A DNA stretch of 64,000 bases, taken from contig CAVYYW010000016.1 in the NCBI GenBank assembly GCA_963772845.1, forward strand, positions 1-64,000, read 5' to 3'. Below the pieces are notes generated by a model. It searched no databases and was not told the origin of the DNA. It was given only the letters and a program-made list of their open reading frames with translations. Source of the stretch: CAVYYW01 sp963772845. Lineage in GTDB: Bacteria; Bacillota; Bacilli; Bacillales; Sporolactobacillaceae. Shown here piece after piece: positions 56,735-64,000 of the stretch; within the stretch, counting starts at the first letter, position 1; each line of letters starts with the position of its first letter. A program made the position numbers and the translations under genes.

Positions 56735-57100
56735 TTGATTAAAGAAATCATTAGTCAGCAAAATATAGAATGTATTGGTGGGTTTATTGGTATTTATGCT
56801 GGTGCCATTATGGCTCATTTAAATCCTGGCAATCTGTCAAAAAATAATATTGTGGTAATAATTAAAAATGATAAGACAATCTGGGCAACAAAGATTATTC
56901 AACATGAGCCTAATAAAATTGAGTGGGTAAAAGTCGCCAAGGATAGCATAAAGAAGATAAAAAATCCAATTATGAAAAGGACAAGATTTTTTGAAATTAA
57001 AAGTGGTGAGCTTTTCGGAACTTATGCCATTTCAGAGGACTTGATTTTAAATGAGCACTTCCGTGATGATAAATCCTATCTCAATTTTATGATAGGATAA
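56735..57100 (+). CDS. Unrecognised 121-aa protein
   Basis: 121 residues, Ile/Lys/Asn-rich and more AT-rich than nearby genes. There is a short hydrophobic N-terminal stretch (CIGGFIGIYAGAIMAHLNPG), followed by a probable beta-rich part (VVIIKNDKTIWATKII). No family recognised. The TTG start follows a full AAAGGAGG, so it is expressed. It lies between two copies of the adhA terminator and next to a fragment of dus, which suggests it entered by recombination. Confidence 0.7.
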   Translation: MIKEIISQQNIECIGGFIGIYAGAIMAHLNPGNLSKNNIVVIIKNDKTIWATKIIQHEPNKIEWVKVAKDSIKKIKNPIMKRTRFFEIKSGELFGTYAISEDLILNEHFRDDKSYLNFMIG

Positions 57101-57233
57101 CAAGCACTATCATTGAGCTTTATAGGTTAACACCAAATTCACCACATTTGACAATAAACAGGAAGTATTGACCTTAGAACCACCTTCTGGTATCAGAGAT
57201 AGCTAATCTAAGAGATGCCTTTTGAGGCTAACT

Positions 57234-57296
57234 AGGAGCTAATTCCGGAGATCAAGAAACTTGTGACGAAGTAGCCCCTGATACACTTTTGACCAT
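57234..57296 (+). pseudogene. Fragment of dus gene
   Basis: Matches dus at 60877-60939 (GATCAAGAAACTT then GTGACGAAGTAGCCCCTGAT and TACACTTTTGACCAT) with one deleted base and a few substitutions. No reading frame is kept. Confidence 0.9.
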
Positions 57297-57352
57297 TTAT
57301 TTTTATATATAAAAATAAATGAAGCAACAGGAATTCTATAATTTTTTATCAT

Positions 57353-57396
57353 TAGAGTGTGTTGTCTCTTCTTGAGGCAGCAGGCTTTTTTTGAAA
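57353..57396 (+). repeat. Second copy of the adhA terminator
   Basis: GTGTTGTCTCTTCTTGAGGC then AGCAGGCTTTTTTTGAA differs from the 56511 hairpin at a few bases. The rest of the gap 57101-57483 has no gene. Confidence 0.85.
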
Positions 57397-57483
57397 CGCT
57401 ATGGGTGACACAAAGAACTGAAGTTATGCAGCATAGATAATTGGCGCGAGAGATCAGGCGAGTTGTCTACATCACAAACGATG

Positions 57484-58194
57484 CTAACATCTTACATATT
57501 TGCGTTTAAAACCAAGCCTCCCTCTATCTATTTCCTTTTGAATTTTTTCTGAGGCAAGCAGGGTGCTGCTCTTTTTCTTGTCACGCTTGATCTCGACCGG
57601 GCCAACTTCCTTAGCGGTTTCAACTGCCTTTTCATGAAGCGGCAGATAGGAAATCGCGACTGTGTAAATAAAATTATTCATAGCGGATTTCGTTCGATCC
57701 GGAGAATCATGAATCGTCTTTTTCACCAAATCAAGCATACTGGAAATTTTGCTGGCACTAAATTCAGTGTCCTGACGACTACCTAAAAGCCAGCAATAGC
57801 AACTCCAGCCCGCCGACATTCTGAGTTCTTCACCGCTTGCAATCCATTTATCGGAAACGCCCTGTGCAATTTCAGTTTCTGCCAAAGATACTGCAACAAC
57901 ATTATCGGACAGCATATAAAAATACGCGCCATCCATCCAACGTTCAAAATCTTCCTCAGTCATCCTCATTGGATCTGCAATAATGCCAGCAAAATACATA
58001 GCATCATAGTTCCCGGTGGCATAAAGCTGCTCGGCTAAAGGCTGATTTTTCTTGATCTTCTTTGCGAGCGGCTTCATTGCACCGGTGGCCGTCCCGAAAA
58101 GTGGCTCACGTGCACCATTTCTTAAGTAAGTCTTTTTCATTCGTTCCTTGCCGAGCGTCTCAAGTTCCTGCATAACCTTTTCGAAATCCATCAC
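57484..58194 (-). CDS. AlkD-like DNA alkylation repair protein
   Basis: 236 residues, all-helical HEAT-repeat-like protein. Features recalled from the family are MKPLAKKIKKNQPLAEQLYA near the N-terminus, ADPMRMTEEDFERWM and SAGWSCYCWLLG. AlkD-type enzymes remove alkylated bases from DNA. The GTG-ATG start follows GAAGGAAG. Single gene. Confidence 0.82.
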   Translation of the reverse strand: MMDFEKVMQELETLGKERMKKTYLRNGAREPLFGTATGAMKPLAKKIKKNQPLAEQLYATGNYDAMYFAGIIADPMRMTEEDFERWMDGAYFYMLSDNVVAVSLAETEIAQGVSDKWIASGEELRMSAGWSCYCWLLGSRQDTEFSASKISSMLDLVKKTIHDSPDRTKSAMNNFIYTVAISYLPLHEKAVETAKEVGPVEIKRDKKKSSTLLASEKIQKEIDRGRLGFKRKYVRC

Positions 58195-58408
58195 TTAGCA
58201 CTTCCTTCTTTTTTAATTCTACCTCCACTAGACAAATATGAAGAACTTATTCAATAGATTCAACAAAGGGATTCTTATTCCTCCTTATTTTAACCAGGCA
58301 GTTTAGTCAATTTATTTTAATATTGAAAATAAGTATTCAATTTAAATATTCTCTTTGGTATATTTAACATACAAGGGCTGAATTACCTAATTAGAAAGGA
58401 TGTGGGGC

Positions 58409-59318
58409 ATGATCCATAAACCAAGGACTGAATCAGAAGGATATTTCATTCTGAAATCCTTAAATAATCGCATGAATTTGTCTGACAGAGATAAAGAGTA
58501 CTATTTTAATCTTAAAAAGGGCTATGAGGGGGAACTATTATTTGACTCATTAACGGAAAAGCTTGAATGTGATTGCTTGATTTTAAATGATCTGCTGCTA
58601 AAAGTTAATAACACCGTATTCCAAATTGACTCACTAATTATTGTTGAAGAGGCTCTTTATTGTTTTGAAGTGAAGAATTATGAGGGAGATTATTATTACG
58701 AGAAAGAAAGATTTTACAACAGAAAATCCAATTCTGAAATTAGCAATCCTCTCAACCAAATAAATAGAAGCGAATTCTTACTGCGCCAGCTGCTCCAAAA
58801 CCTCGGATTTAAAATCCCCATTCATTCTTCGGTTGTTTTTATTAACCCCGAATTCACCTTATACCAAGCACCATCTGAACAAACCGTTCATTCTCCCCAC
58901 CCAGATTAACCGCTATTTAAACAGCCTAAATGCGTTTCCTTCAAAATTAGATCGAAAACACAGCATCTTAGCCGACAAATTAACGTCACTCCATATTAAA
59001 GACTCCCCTTTTAAACAATTACCAGCTTACGATTATGACCCGCTGCAAAAAGGAATCACTTGTGCAAAGTGCAACTCGTTTTCATTAACTGTCGAGGGAA
59101 GGAAATGCTTTTGTACGGCCTGTGATAATGAGGAATTGGTTGATATTGCTGTAATGAGAAGCGTGGATGAGTTTAAACGCCTGTTCCCAAACCAAAAAAT
59201 CACTACGAATGTCATTCATGAATGGTGCAAAGTCGTGGAATCCAAAAAAAGGATAAAAAGAATTCTAGAAAAGCATTTCAAAATAGAAGGGGTCCACCAA
59301 TGGGCCATTTATGAGTAA
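58409..59318 (+). pseudogene. NERD-domain protein, one frameshift
   Basis: First frame: MIHKPRTESEGYFILKSLNN, then GYEGELLFDSLTEKL and CFEVKNYEGDYYYE, the NERD (nuclease-related) core. It ends at VVFINPEFTLYQAP. The next frame continues LNKPFILPTQINRYLNSLN and reaches GITCAKCNSF and CFCTACDN, a possible zinc ribbon, then stops at 59318. One base near 58872 explains the break. Intact length about 303 residues. An ATG three codons upstream (58400) is too close to AAAGG. Role probably DNA-related, not established. Confidence 0.8.
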
Positions 59319-59462
59319 AAATAAATTTAACCTTATCAAATTCACAAGGAGTAGCTTTATAATGCTTTTTGATAGGATCATGTGAATTTGTTCTCATTTA
59401 TCAACCTTATTATCCATTGTTTACCAAATGAAGGACATTTCCTTCGCTTCTTGACCCCGTTT

Positions 59463-60093
59463 TGTCCTTCATTGCCCTTATGAAGGACATTTCAACCCCT
59501 TTTTGATCTCGTTTTGTCCTTCATCGCCCTTATGAAGGACATTTCAACCCCTTTTTACCTCGTTTTGTCCTTCATCGCCCTTATGAAGGACATTTCAACC
59601 CCTTTTTGACCTCGTTTTGTCCTTCATCGCCCTTATGAAGGACATTTCAACCCCTTTTTGATCTCGTTTTGTCCTTCATCGCCCTTATGAAGGACATTTC
59701 AACCCCTTTTTGATCTCGTTTTGTCCTTCATCGCCCTTATGAAGGACTCATTTTGCTCCTTCATCGCCCTTATGAAGGACATTTCAACCCCTTTTTGACC
59801 TCGTTTGGTCGTTCATCGCCCTTATGAACGACCTTTCTCCTGCTTTTTGACCCCATTTTGTCCTTCATCGACCTTATGAAGGACATTTCCTTCGCTTCTT
59901 GACCTCGTTTTGTCCTTCATTGCCCCTATGAAGGACATTTCCTTCGCTTCTTGACCCCGTTTTGTCCTTCATCGCCCTTATGAAGGACATTTCAACCCCT
60001 TTTTGACCACGTTTGGTCGTTCATCGCCCTTATGAACGCCCTTTTTCCTGCTTTTTGACCCCGTTTGGTCGTTCATCGCCCTCATGCACGACC
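59463..60093. repeat. Array of 13 palindromes at 52-bp spacing
   Basis: Units form hairpins TGTCCTTCAT-N7-ATGAAGGACA. Centres are about 59476, 59528, 59579, 59631, 59683, 59735, 59768, 59820, 59872, 59924, 59976, 60028 and 60080. Spacing is 51-52 bp except one of 33. In units 8, 12 and 13 the arm is GGTCGTTCAT, and in unit 8 the partner arm changed to ATGAACGACC, keeping the pairing. Linkers read like TTTCAACCCCTTTTTGACCTCG. Apart from the array, the gap 59319-60319 holds nothing else recognised. Confidence 0.9.
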
Positions 60094-60319
60094 ATGTCGC
60101 CTTGCTATTGATGCGCCAATAATGAAAGCGACTTCCCAACTTCAGAATAGTGGACCTCCGTTAAAACAAAAAGACTCGCTCCCTTGCACTTTTCGTTTAA
60201 TACGATTAAAGTATATAATGGTTAAAATCCAGTCTAACGAGTAATGGATAAAACAGAAACATTTTCACTTTTTAATTTTGGGAACGCATTTTCCCTTAAG
60301 GAAAGGGTTTAGATATACT

Positions 60320-61318
60320 ATGAAAGATAATTTTTGGCATGAGCTGCCGCGGCCGTTTTTTGTTCTGGCGCCGATGGAAGCCGTGACCGATGTCGTTTTT
60401 CGTCATGTCGTAACTGAAGCAGCCAGACCTGACGTGTTTTTCACAGAGTTTACGAATACGGAAAGCTACTGCCATCCGAAAGGAAAAGACAGCGTACGGG
60501 GGCGTCTGACGTTCACGGAAGATGAACAGCCGATCGTCGCCCATATTTGGGGAGACAAGCCCGAATACTTCCGGGAAATGAGTATTGGTATGGCGGAAAT
60601 GGGATATCGCGGCGTGGATATTAATATGGGATGTCCTGTGCAGAATGTTGCAGGGAATGGAAAAGGATCCGGGCTAACCCGCCGTCCGGAGGTTGCTGCA
60701 GAACTCATCGAAGCAGCCAAAGCGGGAGGACTTCCTGTAAGCGTGAAGACCCGTCTCGGTTATACAAAAGTGGAGGAATGGCGCCCTTGGCTGAAGCACC
60801 TTCTGGAACAGGATATTGTTAACCTTTCCATCCATCTCCGTACGAAAAAAGAAATGAGCAATGTCGATGCTCACTGGGAGCTGATTCCAGAGATCAAGAA
60901 ACTTCGTGACGAAGTAGCCCCTGATACACTTTTGACCATCAACGGGGATATTCCTGACCGTCAAAAGGGACTTGAACTTGCGGAGAAATATGGCGTAGAC
61001 GGAATAATGATCGGACGAGGAATTTTCCATAATCCATTCGCTTTCGAAACAGAGAAGAAAGAGCATACGAGTGAAGAACTGCTTGATCTCCTGCGGCTGC
61101 AGCTCGATCTTCATGATAAATATTCCGAAGAACTAGAGCCGCGGCTCTTCAGACCGCTTCGCCGCTTCTTTAAGATATACGTCCGAGGATTCCGCGGAGC
61201 GAGTGAGCTGAGGAATCAGCTAATGAGCACAGAATCCACCGATGAAGTGCGCGCGCTGCTCGATGCGTTTATACAGAAAGCCGGCGTGAAAGAAGAGGAT
61301 GGTTTTTCTGTTTCTTAA
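60320..61318 (+). CDS. dus: tRNA-dihydrouridine synthase
   Basis: 332 residues, FMN-dependent reductase of uridines in tRNA. VLAPMEAVTDVVFR, INMGCPVQNVAGNGKGSG with the catalytic Cys, VKTRLGY, SIHLRTKKEM and GIMIGRGIFHNPF are present. The frame is open to a TTG at 60278, but the protein family starts at MKDNFWHELPRPFF, so the ATG at 60320 was chosen although its nearest Shine-Dalgarno (AAAGGG) is about 13 bases away. A fragment of this gene lies at 57234. Confidence 0.9.
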   Translation: MKDNFWHELPRPFFVLAPMEAVTDVVFRHVVTEAARPDVFFTEFTNTESYCHPKGKDSVRGRLTFTEDEQPIVAHIWGDKPEYFREMSIGMAEMGYRGVDINMGCPVQNVAGNGKGSGLTRRPEVAAELIEAAKAGGLPVSVKTRLGYTKVEEWRPWLKHLLEQDIVNLSIHLRTKKEMSNVDAHWELIPEIKKLRDEVAPDTLLTINGDIPDRQKGLELAEKYGVDGIMIGRGIFHNPFAFETEKKEHTSEELLDLLRLQLDLHDKYSEELEPRLFRPLRRFFKIYVRGFRGASELRNQLMSTESTDEVRALLDAFIQKAGVKEEDGFSVS

Positions 61319-61344
61319 GTAAATCCATTTTGCTTAAATTAGGA

Positions 61345-61378
61345 GAGAAGAGCTTTCGTGCTTTTCTCTTTTTTTTGC
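61345..61378 (+). terminator. Terminator of dus
   Basis: GAGAAGAGC/GCTTTTCTC with one G-T pair, then T8. Confidence 0.88.
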
Positions 61379-61427
61379 GTCCGGAAATCTTTCCCTGCAA
61401 GGCTTCGATTTATGAAATTGCATTCGT

Positions 61428-62297
61428 CTAAAAAAGTTTTAAAAATTCTTTTGCTGCTTTTGATAAGTAACTATTTTTCCTCCAAATGACTTTGGGTTCA
61501 GATATTAAAGTCTGATCCTTTAGCTGAATAACTCTCAATCCTCCCAATGAATGAAGGGATAATAGCGAGAGCGGTAAGATCGTTGCCCCAAAACCCGATG
61601 AAACAAGCCCAAGTAACATAATCAAATCCTGACATTCGCAGAGTATATTTGGTTCTAAACCTAACCGTTGAAATTCATTGACAATTTGGCCATACGCGCC
61701 TAAACCATAGTTTGGCCGCAGAATAATCAATGGCAAATCGATGATGTCCTCTAGCCTGCATTGTTTTGATCCATTCCACGACCATTTTTCAGGTAAAACA
61801 AGCACATATGGGTCACTTTCCAATGGCATTTGAGAGATGCTTTTTTCTGTTATTGGACTATTTGTTATCGCAATCTCAATCTGGCGTTTAGATAACATTT
61901 TTATGAGATGAATCGTTTCACCTTCCCATACTTTGAAAGTAAGATCAGGATTTTTCTCGCGAATATCTACTACCTTAGAAAGAATTAAAGATGCACAATA
62001 AAGATTGGATCCAACAGATAAAATCCCACTTGCGCCTTTCCTCAATTCTTGAACTTCAACCATTGTTTCATCAAGTTTATTTAAAAGTTCTTTTGCTCGA
62101 AGAAGTAATCTTTCCCCTTCTAAGGTTAAATTAAGATTTTTATTATCTCGATCAAATAAAACGACGCCTAGCTCTTCTTCCATTTTTTTGAGTTGTCTGC
62201 TCAAAGGAGGTTGAGCGATATTTAATTTCTTAGCAGCAGTCGTGATCTTACCTTCCTCTGCTATAGTGACAAAGTATTTTAACTGTCGAATATCCAA
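61428..62297 (-). CDS. LysR-family transcriptional regulator
   Basis: 289 residues. N-terminal HTH DIRQLKYFVTIAEEGKITTA with PPLSRQLKKMEEELGV, then a periplasmic-binding-like effector domain. The TTG at 62297 has GAAGGAGG seven bases upstream; the frame open to 62393 lacks one. Divergent from a BenE-type transporter, so it probably controls that gene and may sense an aromatic acid (inference). Confidence 0.9.
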   Translation of the reverse strand: MDIRQLKYFVTIAEEGKITTAAKKLNIAQPPLSRQLKKMEEELGVVLFDRDNKNLNLTLEGERLLLRAKELLNKLDETMVEVQELRKGASGILSVGSNLYCASLILSKVVDIREKNPDLTFKVWEGETIHLIKMLSKRQIEIAITNSPITEKSISQMPLESDPYVLVLPEKWSWNGSKQCRLEDIIDLPLIILRPNYGLGAYGQIVNEFQRLGLEPNILCECQDLIMLLGLVSSGFGATILPLSLLSLHSLGGLRVIQLKDQTLISEPKVIWRKNSYLSKAAKEFLKLF

Positions 62298-62416
62298 GAT
62301 GAAACCTCCTTCATACCAAAAAAGTATAGTAAAAATATAAAACAGATATTTTAAGTATTGATAAATTGAGTATACACTAAGTTGTAGCGTCATTCATAAG
62401 TTGAAGGAGTGTGACA

Positions 62417-63682
62417 TTGTTGTTCAAAAAAAACACCTTACAATTTCCGAAACGTTTATCGGTTGGGAATATATCGAATGGATTTGTGGCCTGGCTTTTT
62501 GGCGCAGCAGGACCACTATTAATTGTTTTACAAGCTGCTTCAAAAGGTCATTTGTCTGATAGTATAACCAGCTCATGGATTTTCGCCATATATGGAATGG
62601 GTGGGCTTCTAACGCTCATCGTCTCCTTATACTATGGGCAACCCATAGGCTATGCCTTTTCAATACCTGGAGCCATTCTTGTCGGCTCAAGCTTAACCCA
62701 TTATTCTTTCAACCAAGTGGTTGGTGCCTATATTATAACTGGGATCCTTATATTTCTTTTAGGGTTATCTGGCCTTGTTACAAAATTGATGAAGGTGTTG
62801 CCTATACCAGTTATGATGGGGATGGTGTCAGGCGTATTACTCCCTTTCGGAACTGAAATGATCGGTTCGGTTGTAAAAAATCCTTTACTCAATGGGATCC
62901 CGTTACTTGTCTTTCTTGTTCTTTCTTATTTCTTACGATTTTCAAAAAAGTTTCCGCCTATATTAGGGGCGATCATTGCAGCGATTCTTTGTATTAAATT
63001 TTTGCCGAACGTTTCTGCACAGCCTCTCCATATAGCAATGGGGATTCCCCATTTTATCATCCCATCATTTAGTTTTTCCGTTGTCGGGGAACTTGTCCTT
63101 CCGTTACTCTTAACAGTTATTGCCATCCAAAATGCCCAAGGGATTGCTATGTTAGAGACCCATGGCTATCGTCCACCGATCAATGCCATGACCAATTGGA
63201 GCGGAATCGGTACCATTATAAATGCATTGTTTGGGGGCCACCCAGCCTGTATTGCCGGTCCCATGACGGGTCTGCTTGTTAATAAAGAATCAGGCAAACA
63301 TGAACATAGGTATGTCGCTGCTATTGTATTAGGAGTACTATCCTGTCTATTAGCTCTATTTTCCCCAATGGCTTCGCAAATTCCATATGTCATTCCCGCC
63401 TCATTAATCCAATTACTGGGTGGCCTCGCCATGATTAGTGTGCTGGTAGACTCTTTGAAAATGAGTTTCTCTGGTCCCTTCAAATCAGGTGCACTCTTTT
63501 CCTTTATAATCACAATCTCTGGAATCTCAATTCTCCATATCGGAGCGCCATTCTGGGGTCTGGTTGGGGGTACCTTGGCCACGGTACTCTTGGATAAGCA
63601 AGATTTTTATAAATCTGAATCAAGTGACCAAAACAATGAAACGAATTTGAGTGAACCTCTTTGCAAGGACAAAATTTCCTAA
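62417..63682 (+). CDS. BenE-family transporter (benzoate/H+ symporter type)
   Basis: About 422 residues with 12 or so membrane helices. NISNGFVAWLFGAAGPLLIV, the buried GQPIGYAFSIPGAILVGSSL and FGGHPACIAGPMTGLL are typical of BenE. It imports an aromatic acid such as benzoate with H+; no degradation genes are in view, so the substrate is not certain. GGAG lies seven bases before the TTG at 62417; the GTG at 62411 is too close. Confidence 0.88.
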   Translation: MLFKKNTLQFPKRLSVGNISNGFVAWLFGAAGPLLIVLQAASKGHLSDSITSSWIFAIYGMGGLLTLIVSLYYGQPIGYAFSIPGAILVGSSLTHYSFNQVVGAYIITGILIFLLGLSGLVTKLMKVLPIPVMMGMVSGVLLPFGTEMIGSVVKNPLLNGIPLLVFLVLSYFLRFSKKFPPILGAIIAAILCIKFLPNVSAQPLHIAMGIPHFIIPSFSFSVVGELVLPLLLTVIAIQNAQGIAMLETHGYRPPINAMTNWSGIGTIINALFGGHPACIAGPMTGLLVNKESGKHEHRYVAAIVLGVLSCLLALFSPMASQIPYVIPASLIQLLGGLAMISVLVDSLKMSFSGPFKSGALFSFIITISGISILHIGAPFWGLVGGTLATVLLDKQDFYKSESSDQNNETNLSEPLCKDKIS

Positions 63683-63728
63683 CACTGTTTCTTTAGACCT
63701 CGAGATACATTTCATGACAAAATAAATG

Positions 63729-63766
63729 GACACCTAGACCTAATGCAGTCTAAGTGTCTTTTATTT
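63729..63766 (+). terminator. Terminator of BenE-type gene
   Basis: GACAC.TAGAC/GTCTA.GTGTC with an 8-nt loop, then TTTTATTT. Confidence 0.85.
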
Positions 63767-63871
63767 CTTTGTATAGAAAATAAAACCTCCTTCATTTATG
63801 AGGTGCGAAACAGTAAATCACAGGCTAAATAACATAAAAAACCGCAACGAATTCACAGTATATTTCCACAC

Positions 63872-63911
63872 AAAAATGGCTTAGAAAAATTTTATCTCTA
63901 GGCCATTTTTT
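63872..63911 (-). terminator. Terminator of partial gene at window end
   Basis: Arms AAAATGGC.TAGA/TCTA.GCCATTTT; T runs at both sides. Lies 25 bp past the stop of the partial gene. Confidence 0.75.
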
Positions 63912-63935
63912 AATATTTTTATTTTAATAGCGCCC

Positions 63936-64000
63936 CTAATTTAACTCTTCCTTGTGGTTTTCAATAAATTCGTCTTTCGTTAATCCGAATAAAATATTAT
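63936..64000 (-). CDS. C-terminal end of an unidentified protein (cut by window)
   Basis: Minus-strand frame reads NILFGLTKDEFIENHKEELN and then TAG, 25 bp before a terminator. Too short to identify. Confidence 0.6.
   Translation of the reverse strand, partial: NILFGLTKDEFIENHKEELN

Noticed and set aside
59463..60093. Possible CRISPR array (regular repeats)
   Set aside because: Repeats and linkers are both similar from unit to unit, there are no unique spacers and no cas genes are in the window.

Overview
The window is chromosomal DNA from a low-GC Gram-positive spore-former of the Bacillales (Bacillaceae or a close family). The evidence is strong AGGAGG-type ribosome binding sites, frequent TTG and GTG starts, sigma-A promoters, T-tailed terminators, and gene types typical of Bacillus: a CsbD-like protein behind a sigma-B promoter, yhfS-yhfT, an mtnE-type aminotransferase, adhR/adhA, DUF6526 and DUF6688 membrane proteins, and a SWIM/SNF2 helicase. 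The species cannot be named from the sequence. No rRNA, tRNA, CRISPR array, complete insertion sequence or prophage was seen.

Layout: 1-5 kb holds an ArsR-controlled short-chain dehydrogenase, a CcdC-like membrane protein, an MFS transporter, csbD, a parS-like 16-mer and an iron alcohol dehydrogenase. 5-9.3 kb holds a palindrome array and then a two-gene operon of an ATP-grasp ligase (frameshifted) and an unrecognised 660-residue protein with papain-like active-site spacing. 9.5-14.4 kb holds an IsdG-type haem oxygenase, brnQ behind a leader terminator, an aminoglycoside-phosphotransferase-like kinase flanked by a second copy of the brnQ 3' end, a second palindrome array and a broken DUF6688 gene. 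14.5-19.7 kb holds a vanadium haloperoxidase, ilvE and a PadR-EmrB/QacA efflux operon. 20-25 kb holds dispersed repeats, a TetR-MFS operon with two matching operators, DUF6526 and a HAD hydrolase. 25-30.5 kb holds a class V aminotransferase-serA operon, prolyl iminopeptidase, an isochorismatase-fold protein, a third palindrome array and a COG4705 membrane protein. 30.5-41.6 kb holds repeat clusters, the split SWIM/SNF2 helicase, yhfS-yhfT, an FAD oxidoreductase and mtnE. 41.6-46.4 kb holds a secreted Asn/His/Cys-rich protein, small membrane proteins, a DrrAB-type ABC exporter and mqo. 46.8-54.4 kb holds a broken beta-helix surface protein, a glycine-betaine-type binding lipoprotein, and a broken LysR gene divergent from an aminotransferase-Na+ symporter operon. 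54.4-64 kb holds adhR/adhA, a small unknown gene between duplicated terminators, an AlkD-like protein, a broken NERD protein, the largest palindrome array (13 units), dus, and LysR divergent from a BenE-type transporter.

Two patterns run through the window. First, four intergenic arrays of short inverted repeats are spaced at about 51-52 or 61-62 bp (close to five or six helical turns), each with its own sequence and with changes in one arm matched in the other. This is the best candidate for an undescribed element. Second, six genes appear to carry about eleven single-base frameshifts, several in short homopolymers, so either the sequence has indel errors or the genome is decaying. The readings of those genes rest on family knowledge recalled without a search.
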